Assembly (NCBI GenBank): GCA_001643675.2
Contig: LSRY02000003.1
Span: 437,001 to 501,000 of the forward strand
DNA from: Monocercomonoides exilis
Lineage: Eukaryota > Preaxostyla > Oxymonadida > Polymastigidae
Reading direction: 5' to 3'
Length of the DNA: 64,000 bases
The position numbers were made by a program, and so were the translations under genes. The notes under the pieces are model-generated. The model was not told where the DNA came from and searched no databases. It worked only from the letters and a program-made list of their open reading frames with translations. Shown here one piece after another: positions 47,001 through 57,238 of this stretch. The number at the start of each line of letters is the position of its first letter. Positions within the stretch are counted from its first letter, which is position 1.

Positions 47001-50000
47001 CTTCAAAAGACAACTCGATTGTTGGACATGACAGAACAGAAGCATTCGGTGATTGGAATGTTGATTTATTCATATTTTTTGATGGTTTCTTTGACAGTAC
47101 AATATATGTGGATGGAATATCCGGAGTGGAGAGGGTATATTGTGGATTGGAGAAGGCGCCATGTTTGAATGTGAATTATGGGATGGAGCGTTTGAAGAGA
47201 ACAAATGTTAAAGAAGAGATTATTGTTATTTCAAATTCGTCTTTAACTGGATGTGTGGATGTGAGTAATATGTATGTAAAGGCCAAGGCGGAGACAATTG
47301 TGGAAATTGGGTGCCAAAGGGAAGTGAATAGCTCTGAAGAATGTGTTCTGAAATCAGGGTCGTTGACAGAAATGGAGTTCATTGGAATTGTTGTGCCATC
47401 GAGTTTTTCAAGAACAATCACATCAGTGATTGAATCAAGCACTCAAAATGGTGAGTTGCACATGAAGAACTGTGAGATGAGTGTGATTGGAGGGAAGGGA
47501 AACACAATTGAATTTTCCTTGATCAAATCGACAGGGAAGATGGTTGAACTCAACTCAGTCACGATTTCAGATGTGAAATCAACAGTCTCGTTGTTTTCAA
47601 TTTCGCTTTTCTCAGCTAATGTGAATGAAGGAGAGAATGAAGGAGAATATAAAGTGAAGTTGTTTAATTGTTCATTGATGAGATGCAGTTTTGATGAATC
47701 CTCATTTGGTGAATCTCCATTGATGATATCTTCTTCTGTTTTGTTTGAAAACAGCAACTTTTCAAATATTGTGAATACTGGAAGCGGTGAAGGAGGTGTT
47801 GCAAGAGTGACATTAAAAAATGATGAAAAACTGCAAATCAAATCAACAAATGTTTCATTTTGCTCACTTTCATCAAGCAATGGAAAAGGAGGATTTCTGT
47901 ATCTGGATTGTCAAAAATGTTTGAGTGAAAAACCATTTGTTTTGGAAGATATAAAGTTTGAGAACAACAATGCGGCCATTGGAAAGAACATGTTCATTTT
48001 GGGAAAGGATTTTAATTCTTCTGTGACAAATGACTCATTCAAATTTGATTATTCCTCGATGATAAATGATGAAACACTGTTTAAGGGGAGTGATAGCTTT
48101 CATTCAGACAAAGATTTGTTCATGTTTCTGATTCCATACAGTTCATTTGAGATATTTATCTCATCAAATGGATTTGATGTTGCAAGATGCGGGAGTGAGA
48201 AAGAACCATGTTTCACAATGTGGAAAGGGATGAAAAACATGAAAAAGGAAAATGGAAAGAAAACAATTCAGATTGAAGGATCGACAATTATTCGAGATTC
48301 ATACAATGTGTCCAATTATCAGATCAAAAAGGGTGTAAAGATGGGAGAGGAAGATACAAAAGCAACTTTGAATATAAAAAAGGCAATTGGAAGCCAACTG
48401 GAATATTTCATGGAAAATGATGTTCATCTTGAATTGACAAATATCCAACTTCAACTGTCAACTGGATTTGACAATTCAGCCAAAACAATTATTTCCAACA
48501 AAAATGGAGAATTGGTAATAAGTGGATGTTCATTCCATTCAGAAGCAGGAATGAACAATGGATTTGATTGTGTATTTGTGGATGTGATTGGAGGAAGTGT
48601 GGAAGCGAATGATTTGTCGATTGAATCATGCAATGTTGGAGAAAGCATTTTTGTCATTCACGATGTTGGAATTTCTTTCCAGTTGAAGAATGTTCGAGTG
48701 GAATCGTTGAATGAAAGCAGAGGATGTCTTCTTCTGATCAAAGGAACTGAATTAGCAACAAAGATAAATGAAGTGGATGAGGAAATGAGTCTCAACATTG
48801 ATAATTCATCATTTTCAGGAGTGAAGAGAAGTGACAATGGAGCAAGCATTTTGGAATCAAAGAGTGAGAATAAGATTTGTTTTGTTGTGAATGAGAGCAA
48901 CATCACAGAAGACAAAGCAGAAACAAGTGAAAAAGGAGGAGCGATATTCTTCACATTGGGATCGTCTGGATCAATGAAGATGATTGACTCAACAATCAGC
49001 CATTGCAGCTGCAGTGGCTCCACAGGAAAAGGAGGAGGAGTGTATTTGGCAACAAAGGAAAGAGGAGAATTGAATTTTTCGTTTGTGGGTATGAAATTCA
49101 GTGCGAACACAGCAAAAGTGGGGAATGATATTTTCATTGAATGCTTCAACATCACATCGCAGATCAATGAAAGGCAATTCCAATTTGATCTTCGAGAAGT
49201 TCATTATTCACGAATTAATGCATTATATGGAATTGATGAATGCCAGCATACAATTGACACAGATCTGATTGAATTTGTTACGATTCATCAGAGCGACACA
49301 ATCATTGTGAGCAGTGTGAATGGATCGGATGAGAGGCAATGTGGAACAAACACACTTCCATGTAATTCGATTGATTATGGACTAATGCATCTGACTTCTG
49401 ATTTCATAAGTCAAATGTTCATTGTGGAAGAGAGTGTAATTGAAGAAGAGATAAACCTGAAGGAAATGAGTTTGAGCTCGAAGAGCAGAGATTTGTGTGA
49501 AGTTGAAGTGAAATCAAGAATTGAAAAAACAAAGGATTCTTTGATTTCAACAACAGGAACAGTCTCGTTGGTGAGAGTGAATTTTGTGTTTGATTCGAAT
49601 TTCATTTCTTCTCATGAATCATTGATATCTTCTGAGGGAGGGATTCTTGAAATTGTGAATTGCTCGCTCACTACAAAACAACTGATGGAAGGAATTAATG
49701 CAGAATTTGCAAGCATTCAATTCCACATAATAAAAATGGAAAAAGGAGAATTACAACTTGATGGATGCACAATATCAAATCTCATTCTTCAAGAATCTGC
49801 TTTGCATCTTTCATCTTCTCTTCCATCAGTCATCGATTCATTAACAATTTGCAATTCAACAATTTCAAAATCTCTGATAGATGTTATTGAATGTGGACAA
49901 TTAACAATTAAAGATTTCAAAACTGACAATATCACTGTTGAAGGAAATGAAGAATCACTGATATCTTGCTTTTCAATGAAAAAGACAATTCAGTTGACAA

Positions 50001-52183
50001 ATTGCACAATGGACGGAGTAAGTTCAAAAACCACAAAAGGAAAATTGATGAAATTGGAGAATTGCACAGATGTGAAAATGGACAATTGCGTATTTGATGG
50101 AAACTCAAAGGAAAGAAATGAAAAGAATTTGAATGAGGGAGAAGAGATGTGCAGATGGGACGGATCTGTTGTGGAAGTTGTGAAGAGTTCTGTGATGATG
50201 AAAGACACAACAATCTCGAATTCACCAGAATGTGGAATAGCAACGAGAGGAGGAAATGTGATTATAGAAATGGGTTTATTTGAAAACAATAATCCCTCAA
50301 TTGAAGGATATCCTTCATTGAGAAGAAATATCATCTGCTCAAATTCAGGAACATTGAATGTGATGAGTTTGAAGGGAGGAGATGGATTGAAGGATAGCAC
50401 TTCTCTTTGGATATTGAATGATGGGTGCAGTTTTGAAGGGATTGTTTCTGAGAGGGATTCATCATTCTTTATTCCTGTGTTGGAGAGTGTGGAAGCAAAA
50501 GAAGAGACAGATAGAATGAAGCTGACATTTAAAGGATCGCTTCTTATTCCATGCAATTTGTTATTCTCAGTTGTGAGGAGAAAAGGAGAAGAGAAGGAGA
50601 TTGAACATTATGATTTTGATTCAAATGGGTTTTTGTCAGAAAGAGAAGTTGAAGGAAGTGTGGCAAAAGATCTCATCAGCAGTTGTGGAGATGAAATCGA
50701 GGTGAGTGTTTCTGTTTTGTTTGGGAATGCAGAATCTCCTTCTTCAACAAATTCATTCATTCTGAAAAATGCAAGCATTACTCCTCCAAAAGATGATGAA
50801 AGGATTGTTGAAGGAGGAAATGAGAAGAAGTCGTGGTGGATTGTTATTGTGATTGCATGCTTCATATTTATGATTTTGCTGACAATAATTGTTGTTTTGG
50901 CTATTCGATGGAGGAAGGTTAAGAATGAAGCAGAAGATCTGAGAGAAATTGTGAATGACAACATCAGAAAAGATCCGAAGGCATTTGAGATGGTGACGAT
51001 GGAGATGTCACCTGAGGAACAGTGGAGGAGAGCAGAGAGGGAGGCAGAAAAGAAGAACGATGAGAGAATTAAGAAGAGGGTGTATGAGAAAAACTTGGGT
51101 CATTCGGAGTCATCAGAGCATCTTTTGGCTGAAAGTGGATCAACTGAATACATTTTGGGGAGAGATTCAGACAAGATCCCAGAATGGATGCTGGAGAAAG
51201 ATGAAGAAGAAGAGATTAGGAACAGAACACCATCACCATCCATCTCATCCACTTCAACAACCGATTCAGATTCAACGTTTGTTCGAACAGAGAGTCTGTG
51301 TCCAACCACTTCGTCCATGTCGAATCTGGTGGATGCAATGGCGTGCTCATCACCTTATGAAAAGTTGATTGTGGATCTGAGAGATTCGTTGTTCATGTTG
51401 CTTCATGGGCGGAATGAGAAGAAGGAGCTGGCGATTGGATCATTGAAGGAGAGGGAGCTGACAGGAGCACAGACCCTGTTCTGGGTGGCGAATGGGGCAC
51501 TCCACTCGCTTGAAGATGAGGAAGACGAACTTCCCTCTTTACCGAACCTGAGTCCGCACATTGTGCTGTTCTCGGAGCACCTGGTGATCTGCATTGCCCT
51601 CCACTCGGACTTCTCATCAGGCTCAGACACCTCATCTGCATCGTCCACCTCCACCATTGTCACATCATCCTCTGATTGCTCAGCGATCAACAAGAGGTGG
51701 AGAGACACACAGTTGCCTTCATCAGCATTTGAGGATGCAGACAATCAGTTTGAGTGCTTGCGGTGGAAGGCGCCTGAATTGCAGATGAACAAGAAGATGG
51801 GAGCGACAGAGAAGTCAGTGGCATTCTCGATTGGGATGATGCTGTGGGAGTGTGTGACACTCGAGATCCCGTTTGGAGAATATGAGGCAGCGATCGCTGG
51901 GCAGAAGATTGCGAATGGGGAGAGGCCGAATGAGCGGGGAATTGAAGAGAGCATGGTGAAGAATGTGGTGAATGCGTGTCTGTCATCAGAGGCATCGAAA
52001 AGACCGACACTCGCCGAAGTGAAGAGAGAGCTGGCTGGGCTGTTTCCAGATGGGACATTTGTTGTGACGATGACAGATGCGATCATTCTTGAGGAAAGCA
52101 GCGAAGAAAGTGAAGAAAACGATGAGGGCAAGGGAAGAGAAAAAGAAGAGAAGCCAGATGTGAATGAGATGAAAGAAATATAA
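44063..52183 (+). CDS. Receptor B: beta-helix ectodomain, one TM, pseudokinase tail
   Basis: A single-exon 2706-aa type I membrane protein, paralogous to the gene at 951-8534. It starts with a signal peptide (MKATHSFFALLLLVVNC), then a Ser/Pro-rich region and a long beta-helix-type ectodomain with GGA[LI], GRGND and GKGG repeats. Four CG-x4/5-PC modules begin near 46010, 47140, 48190 and 49335. One TM (WWIVIVIACFIFMILLTIIVVLAI region, split here for length: WWIVIVIACFIF then MILLTIIVVLAI) is encoded near 50835-50910. The ~425-aa cytosolic tail has a basic coiled segment, a Ser/Thr-rich stretch and a degenerate kinase C-lobe (RWKAPEL near 51765, FSIGMMLWECVTLEIPFGEY, RPTLAEV). HRD and DFG are absent, with poly-Ser sequence in their place. 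It ends in an acidic tail. Most of the ectodomain is close to receptor A, but the N-terminus, one internal block, the TM and the tail are not. Confidence 0.88.
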   Translation: MKATHSFFALLLLVVNCYNEESIAERQYHQKWNKEMQEGKISIADKNRVYNIYFGNSLKKVIKSADNRICCIQTSLNIINASLCVTHLSIIPLADCPLLTAQHHSAASICSSTCQVSPAAKSPLFLSAHASIILSNFSLTTHQPAILSFPLFSTPNNLLPRAHSPIPASFSISHPSFSSFVSLIQPFLFSPSSLSSPSPSSSLSSSSSSSFSSPSSSSSFSSPSPSPSPSPSSSPSPLHVHHQSHPHLQIHLNLHLSNTIFSNISSSQSPLSLQSLPSHSLNSFISTTSSSSSTSTSTNTNINSIPSFSLHSFLSIHSTIFLHTHNPIDGAILPNLNNPSTSLSAFNTSFLHQTRSSQNAAVVHVGNETHRKSPGRLDSFDLNSHRFEWCEWENTTGGPNRGGALYVDCANANLAITLCSFFNCSCNWDGGALFCRYLLNVNIAKSNFTSCSALHGGAAYVGWPQSSSVWVLSENRVESCSISGWCGTGWEIVLDEMPSDAKFLFKNCACVANTGGDAAGAVTFNWLPPQKPNQCLLQECQFINNKVENPTSYGGAGLCCTRTYDWMNGVKFITFCFFDGNTATNGRGNDVFFNGSSITQSPFENCGSTTPSNRVWNAGTADSDVYNGWLPLMTTFKIVSNNGTNTDLCGITQLRPCKTIEFALVCMTDSQDASLTLLSSTFVPLQTLTFIASNIKITGNGTEATIIASSGIPQPASSSSSSFSSISTSSSPDPSASSALFQQTQGTLTVSALAIAHNSTNTITPILFHLSDNSPSLNLNTTTITGTTSNSITTPLFFLTAGSLALNHTAITSLPLNSQSIFHLTSLTNPLTLNSSNITDITSTATPASCVLSSATSPALSLSLTNCTITNINSSQLSQQTATNGGCISFASSASANSFSVSNTIFSSCCVSEDTSSGGRGGALMIEYKDDSEVSSTTFSVTNIVFSANKASVGRDMYFVCGSFVVSVKEPLFAFMTSISSKDNSIVGHDRTEAFGDWNVDLFIFFDGFFDSTIYVDGISGVERVYCGLEKAPCLNVNYGMERLKRTNVKEEIIVISNSSLTGCVDVSNMYVKAKAETIVEIGCQREVNSSEECVLKSGSLTEMEFIGIVVPSSFSRTITSVIESSTQNGELHMKNCEMSVIGGKGNTIEFSLIKSTGKMVELNSVTISDVKSTVSLFSISLFSANVNEGENEGEYKVKLFNCSLMRCSFDESSFGESPLMISSSVLFENSNFSNIVNTGSGEGGVARVTLKNDEKLQIKSTNVSFCSLSSSNGKGGFLYLDCQKCLSEKPFVLEDIKFENNNAAIGKNMFILGKDFNSSVTNDSFKFDYSSMINDETLFKGSDSFHSDKDLFMFLIPYSSFEIFISSNGFDVARCGSEKEPCFTMWKGMKNMKKENGKKTIQIEGSTIIRDSYNVSNYQIKKGVKMGEEDTKATLNIKKAIGSQLEYFMENDVHLELTNIQLQLSTGFDNSAKTIISNKNGELVISGCSFHSEAGMNNGFDCVFVDVIGGSVEANDLSIESCNVGESIFVIHDVGISFQLKNVRVESLNESRGCLLLIKGTELATKINEVDEEMSLNIDNSSFSGVKRSDNGASILESKSENKICFVVNESNITEDKAETSEKGGAIFFTLGSSGSMKMIDSTISHCSCSGSTGKGGGVYLATKERGELNFSFVGMKFSANTAKVGNDIFIECFNITSQINERQFQFDLREVHYSRINALYGIDECQHTIDTDLIEFVTIHQSDTIIVSSVNGSDERQCGTNTLPCNSIDYGLMHLTSDFISQMFIVEESVIEEEINLKEMSLSSKSRDLCEVEVKSRIEKTKDSLISTTGTVSLVRVNFVFDSNFISSHESLISSEGGILEIVNCSLTTKQLMEGINAEFASIQFHIIKMEKGELQLDGCTISNLILQESALHLSSSLPSVIDSLTICNSTISKSLIDVIECGQLTIKDFKTDNITVEGNEESLISCFSMKKTIQLTNCTMDGVSSKTTKGKLMKLENCTDVKMDNCVFDGNSKERNEKNLNEGEEMCRWDGSVVEVVKSSVMMKDTTISNSPECGIATRGGNVIIEMGLFENNNPSIEGYPSLRRNIICSNSGTLNVMSLKGGDGLKDSTSLWILNDGCSFEGIVSERDSSFFIPVLESVEAKEETDRMKLTFKGSLLIPCNLLFSVVRRKGEEKEIEHYDFDSNGFLSEREVEGSVAKDLISSCGDEIEVSVSVLFGNAESPSSTNSFILKNASITPPKDDERIVEGGNEKKSWWIVIVIACFIFMILLTIIVVLAIRWRKVKNEAEDLREIVNDNIRKDPKAFEMVTMEMSPEEQWRRAEREAEKKNDERIKKRVYEKNLGHSESSEHLLAESGSTEYILGRDSDKIPEWMLEKDEEEEIRNRTPSPSISSTSTTDSDSTFVRTESLCPTTSSMSNLVDAMACSSPYEKLIVDLRDSLFMLLHGRNEKKELAIGSLKERELTGAQTLFWVANGALHSLEDEEDELPSLPNLSPHIVLFSEHLVICIALHSDFSSGSDTSSASSTSTIVTSSSDCSAINKRWRDTQLPSSAFEDADNQFECLRWKAPELQMNKKMGATEKSVAFSIGMMLWECVTLEIPFGEYEAAIAGQKIANGERPNERGIEESMVKNVVNACLSSEASKRPTLAEVKRELAGLFPDGTFVVTMTDAIILEESSEESEENDEGKGREKEEKPDVNEMKEI

Positions 52184-52431
52184 AATGGGAAATGAGTGAT
52201 GAATGCAAAATAACAAAAATGCTATCTATTCAAGAAGGTTGCATGGAAAAGGGAGGAAAAGGGAGAAAGAAAGAAAAGAAATCAAAGGAAGAAAATCGAT
52301 GGAGTGGATGTTATCAACGAAGTTCGAGAACTTTTGAAAAGGAGAGGAGCACGAATTCAAGATGAAGTTTTATGGAGGAAGCAAACAATGAAATTTGAAA
52401 GAGTATTTTTTTTTTCTCTTGAAAATTTGAG

Positions 52432-52464
<33 letters not shown>

Positions 52465-52731
52465 TGGAAATGGTTTCTGATGATATGAAGCCAAAAGGAA
52501 ACGGGGAAATGCAAATGAAGCTTGCATCTGGGATGCGAGTTTTGATTTCACTTGATTTGTTGATTTAGATCGAAAGGTCGTGTATAAAGTTTCAGTTGTT
52601 GCTTGACTTTGGAAAGTGACGTGTGAGTTATTCAGTTCATTTTGCTTTGAGAGAGCTTTTTCTATTTACAACAACGTTTTGAGTTCACAGAGGCTCGAGG
52701 ATGTTGGGCGAGCCAATGAACATCATTATAT

Positions 52732-52860
52732 ATTTTCTCTTTTCTCTTTTCTCTTTTCTCTTTTCTCTTTTCTCTTTTCTATTTTCTATTTTCTATTTTC
52801 TATTTTCTATTTTTCTATTTTCTATTTTGTGTTTTCTATTTTGTGTATTCTATTTTGTGT
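52732..52860. repeat. TTTTCTC/TTTTCTA heptamer minisatellite
   Basis: About 17 tandem 7-bp units. The first half is TTTTCTC and the second half TTTTCTA, ending in degenerate TTTTGTG-like units. The switch from one variant to the other part-way suggests array expansion by slippage. Confidence 0.85.
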
Positions 52861-52918
52861 TTGAAGTGTTTTAATTTTTATTGGCTGAAAGCACCTTTCT
52901 TTTTTTTATGATTTTGTT

Positions 52919-53140
52919 TCATAATTTTGTTTCATAATTTTGTTTCTTAATTTCCAAAATACATGATTTTCGCAATTGTAATGTTGCAGATGTTGTTGCA
53001 TTGTCATTTGGCTGCATCTTCTTTTTGTTATTTTTTTCATAATCAGGCAACAGATTCATGAGCATTCTGTTGCATTTCGCGGTGGAAATGATTTTCACGA
53101 AGATCTTTTTTATGTACGATTTTATTTCAGAGTCTGCCAT
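52919..53140 (-). CDS. Possible 73-aa small protein
   Basis: An ATG at 53140 opens MADSEIKSYIKKIFVKIIS... followed by a Lys/Asn-rich and Thr-rich tail; its C-terminal codons run into the TTTCATAATTTTG repeat. The first 40 residues look protein-like and helical, but no family is recognised. The open frame extends upstream without an ATG, so an upstream exon is possible. Low confidence. Confidence 0.25.
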   Translation of the reverse strand: MADSEIKSYIKKIFVKIISTAKCNRMLMNLLPDYEKNNKKKMQPNDNATTSATLQLRKSCILEIKKQNYETKL

Positions 53141-53823
53141 TTGTATTTTTGTTTCACACCAACACAATTTTTGATGTTTTCTGTGATAATTTATAAATCC
53201 ATTGCACCTTCTTTTCTCTTCTTTTCTTTTCTTTTTTGAGTTTATTTGATCACCAGTCAGCCTCTTTTTCAAGCACCATTTTTGTGTATTCAATCCATTT
53301 TTGCGCTTGTAATTCAATCTTTATCTCTTTCAACTCTTTTTTTACAAATTAGCAGCAATCACTTCAATTTAAGGGAAAAATTTTTGAGCATTTTTCTTTT
53401 TTACTGTGTGAAGAAGAGCTAAGGCATTGGGAATATCAAATTGATTGAATGATTAAAACAAAAAATTACCAATAAAAATAGTCCTTTTTATAAATCGATA
53501 CAATGTGATATTTTAGCTCGATAATTAAATGATGAAAAAAAACATGGGAAATTGAGTTAAAAAATAAAAGGTACAAAAATTGCTATAATTGTCGAACTTA
53601 ATGGCAAACTTAATTATTATGACAGAGCAATACTTATGAAATCCACAACTCCACATAACTTCCGATATGATTTCTATTTTTATGATTCATAGAAATTAAG
53701 CTTTATAAAAAAGGAAAGCAAGAACTGTATGAAAATTTTGTAATTACGAATTGCAAAGGATGACAGAATTGAAATGACATCCAATGAACTTATTTGTTAA
53801 TTCCATCCAATAATTGACACATT

Positions 53824-56800
53824 TCAGCGTTTTTGCTTTCCAGAAGAGCTCAAAATTGTAAAGATGCGTTCAAGCTGTGCAGATATTGCTTTATCTTTTG
53901 AAAATCGACTGATTAACACTAAAACAGAAAGATTGCCTGAACTTTCAAGCATTTTGCGCAGAGGGTGACTTCCATCTCTGCAAATCTGAGAAAAGACTCT
54001 GTGTGACACAAGAGCCGTCAGCAAATCAAGCGCCCGCAAACGGATCGAGCGAGTGTTGTGCAGAAGCAGCTGGACAAGCAGCTCTGCCAGCCCTTCGTCT
54101 GCGAGTGTTCTCGCGTGCAACTCAGATGCCAGCAGCGAGAAAAGAGGCACCACAAACTCCAGCGTGACCTGCGAGAACGGAAGTGTAAGGAGATTCAGAA
54201 GCGAGCGCAGAAGCGGCAGAGGCACAGCAGCTGCTTCGAGATCGCACCGGCGAAAGAGCTCGTCCGCCAGCAGGCACAGCTCTCCAGCCACGTCCAGCGG
54301 AGGGCTGCAGCGAAGGAGCACATCAATTGACTTGAGCAGCTCTGTGTGTTGTGCACCAGAATGCTCTCGATGCTTCTCCTCATTCGCTTTTCCTTTTGCA
54401 ACTGATTTCTGGTTTAGCGCAGATGGAAGAGAAACTGCAGAGGGAAGCTGATTTGTGTGTGCCAAACAGAAAGCAACATCGGCTCTGAGAACAGCAAGTG
54501 CTGATTTGTCTTCGACCTCACTGTCTTTCACAGGAAGCATCATCGGCAGCAGAAGAGAATGGCACTCGTCGACTGCTCTTTTGAGCCAGTTGCGCATCTC
54601 CTTTGTGTGAAGCGGGTGTGCAATGCGCTGGGAAATAGCCTTCCACACGTCGCATTCCAGCTGCAGGAGCGCAATGGACGATTCAGTGGATGGAATGGGA
54701 TGAAAAGGCAGAACAGATGGAAGGTGAAGAGAAGAAGACAGGGACATAAAAGAAGATGCTGATGGATGTTGTTTGGAGTGTGAAAAAGAAGATGAGGTTG
54801 AATGAAGATGACCAGATTGTGCTTTAAGTTTGGTATGAGAATTGATATAATCACGCGAAGCAGCATCTGTAGAAGAAGAGGAGGAGGAAGAGAAAGAAGA
54901 AGATGATGATGATGACAATGATGAAGATATTGAAGAAGAAAACGTTGAAAAGCGAGGTGTCAGTAGAGAAGACTGAGAAGAAAAAGAATATGATAAAATT
55001 GGAGCAGATGACGTGGTAGAAGAAGTGGAAGTGGAAGATGAACGTGAAGTGTGTGGAAAATCCTGTCTTTGAGACAGAGAATGCAATGAAAGAGAAGGAA
55101 GCGAGCTGCGAAGAGATTTGTCCAAAGGCAAATGTTTGCTCTGTGGAATATCTTCTTTTGAAGCAAACTGCTGCACTTTTTGAGAATCAGCGCATTTCAA
55201 TGAGTTGTGTGAGTGAATAAACGTGGGTTCCTCTGACTTGTGGAGCGAAGGAGCATCTGAATCAGACTCATTTTCAGACAGAGGCTGAGGTTGAAGCTGT
55301 GGTTGAATATGCTCCTGTGAATGCAAGTGGAAATCTGTCTCACTCAGTCGCTTCCACTCCTCTGCATTCGTCTCACTTTCTGCTCTTTCTGAATGTGTTT
55401 TGGCTTCGGCATCTCGTTCCTTTTCTTTCTCTGTTCTTTCTGCTTTCTCTCTTTCCTCTTCTTCCTTCAGATATTCTTCCGCAGCCAGCTGTTTTTCTCT
55501 TTCCATCCGCTCAGTGTCACTCTTCATCATCTGTATTGCATTCTCTCTTTGGATTCCTTCCTCCACCGCTGCGATGTCAACGACCCTTCCGAACTTCTGC
55601 TTCACCCCTTCTTTCCTGGCGCTGAGGACAGAGCTGTTTCTGAGGCGCAGCGAATGGAAGAAGTCGTCTCCTTCTCCCAGGCGCAGCCACAGCAGCTCGT
55701 GCTGTGTTAGTCTCTGCGGCGGCGTGCTTATCAGAGAAAGGCCGGTTGAAGGGCGGAGCGGAGAAATGAAGAACGGGTGGGAAAGCGCCTGGGAGGAGGA
55801 GATGCGGGAGGAAGGGGACGGGTCGAGCAGGCGGGAGAGAAGATGGCTGGAGGCGGATGAAAAACAAGGGGAGTGGAGTGGGGGTGTTGTGGAGAGTGTT
55901 TCCATTTGGCTGGATAAAAAAAAGGAAGTGTGTTTGTGAAGATGTTAAATGAATGTTTAAAATGCAATAGCAATAATGGAAAAAATAAATAAATAAATAA
56001 TAAAGCAAACTGTATTCTGTCTTCTTCGCTGTCGCAGTTGAATGGGTGCCTATTTAACAGAGTTAAAATAGGTTTTGAAGACAGTTTTTGTTTAGCAATG
56101 AAATGCACAAAACAACGGACAAACAAAAATTTCAGCATTTATTCAAGAAAAAAAGAAAAAAGAAAAAGAAAGAAAGAAAGAAAGAGAAAAGAGAAAATTT
56201 GGCAAGTATCTTAAAATACCTTCCTGAAAGCATCATAAACAGGATGATTCCAACTGAATAAAGATCGGATTTTCCCCCAACTTTGCCTCCACTCAGAGCT
56301 TCTGGGCTGCAAAATGGATGAGAACTGTATTTTCAATTTGGAGACAATAATAAAAAACGCAAAAGTCGATGAAATTAAAAGAAAAACAGGTATTGAAACA
56401 TGACGATTTTAAAAATTGGTATTTAAAAATTAAAAATAAAAAAAAAATAACTCATTTCAAACTTGCATTTGTTCTTTGTAAGAAAACCAGATTCTTTTGA
56501 AGGAACAGCAGAGAAAAACAGATCACCCAATTTCACTTCTATTTCTCCGGGCTCTGCTTCTGATAAATGGAAAAATACATTTTCAGGCTTTATGCAACTG
56601 TTCAGATGCAGTCATTTGAAAATGCGGAATAAGAGGAGATTTTAAATCAAACAACAATAACAACAACAATTTCCTCATATAAATTTCATCTTTTAAATAG
56701 CAAAGAAAATACTGATAGCACATTCTGTTCCGATGAACTGAAAAGAGTGCTTTCACTGAAAAATCAATGTAAAGAGAGATTGAAAGAAAGAAAAAAAGAA

Positions 56801-57238
56801 AGAAAGAAAGAAAGAATGTATGAAAATGAAATCGTCTGTAAGAACAAAGCAATACAAATTGAAAAGGCTATTGTCTTTGCTGCTTCAAGCGGCAAAGAAG
56901 TATTGCGCGCGAGAAGAACTTTCAGTGACTTGTAATTTTAATTTTCAAAATTGAGCAAATTTCAAAAGGGAGACAAACTCCTTCGTTGCAATAGTCCATT
57001 AAAAGAAGATGATAAGGATCAGCATCTTTTCTAGCAAACGGTTTTGCAATATGAGGATTAGTTTCTTCTTTTCTTTATAAACAAGAAAATACAAAAGAAA
57101 TATGTGCAAAGAAAAAAAATAGAATACACAATTACACGAGCCATCAAATTCCAATCGGTCTCATTAAATATTTTAAGAAGTCCTATCTTTAAAACATAAG
57201 TTTTTTTATCCTTTTCCTTTCGTCTCACCAAATAAGAA
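53824..57238 (-). CDS. Multi-exon pseudokinase with long helical C-terminus (5' end unresolved)
   Basis: Exons recognised, 5' to 3': 57238-about 57136 (N-lobe; SYLVRRKE and YVLKIG with the beta-3 Lys), about 57070-56979 (NPHIAKPF and hinge LLLMDYCNEG), 56928-56856 (SLKVLLARNTS, start of alpha-E), 56755-56722, 56597-56463, 56306-56220 and 55909-53824. Joins from 56979 onward are in phase. Where VHRDLKPEN is expected, the spliced frame reads VHRNRIC-IKPENVFF: the HRD triplet is missing. The DFG position reads GDLFF, and the APE position NPEALSGG; then come DLYSVGIILFMMLSG and LLDPSPSSRISSSQALSHPFF. The last exon adds ~690 aa: a coiled acidic region, Ser-rich linkers and a C-terminal helical block resembling ARM/HEAT repeats (LLVQLLLHNTRSIRLRALDLL). 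A kinase-plus-ARM layout recalls Fused/ULK4-type proteins, but this is only a resemblance. The first exon(s) and true ATG lie upstream of 57238 and are not resolved. Confidence 0.75.

Larger units (their letters stand above)
52184..53823. other. Spacer with simple repeats
   Basis: A gene-poor 1.6 kb between receptor B and the convergent pseudokinase gene. It contains a (TTA)n run at 52433-52464, a heptamer array at about 52732-52860 and a TTTCATAATTTTG repeat (about 3 units) at 52910-52945. A purine-rich stretch follows the receptor stop. The only protein-like frame is the 73-codon minus-strand ORF listed separately. Confidence 0.55.

Noticed and set aside
951-52183. Alternative nuclear code (TAA/TAG as Gln, as in Streblomastix)
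   Set aside because: Very long frames end cleanly at TAA, TAG or TGA at family-appropriate ends (Tctex-1 at TAG, GlnRS at TAA, receptor B at TAA), and no in-frame TAA/TAG is needed inside the conserved domains.
52732-52860. Heptamer array as an internal telomere
   Set aside because: The unit is pure pyrimidine on one strand apart from A variants and lacks G clusters on the other strand typical of telomeres; it is short and surrounded by single-copy sequence.
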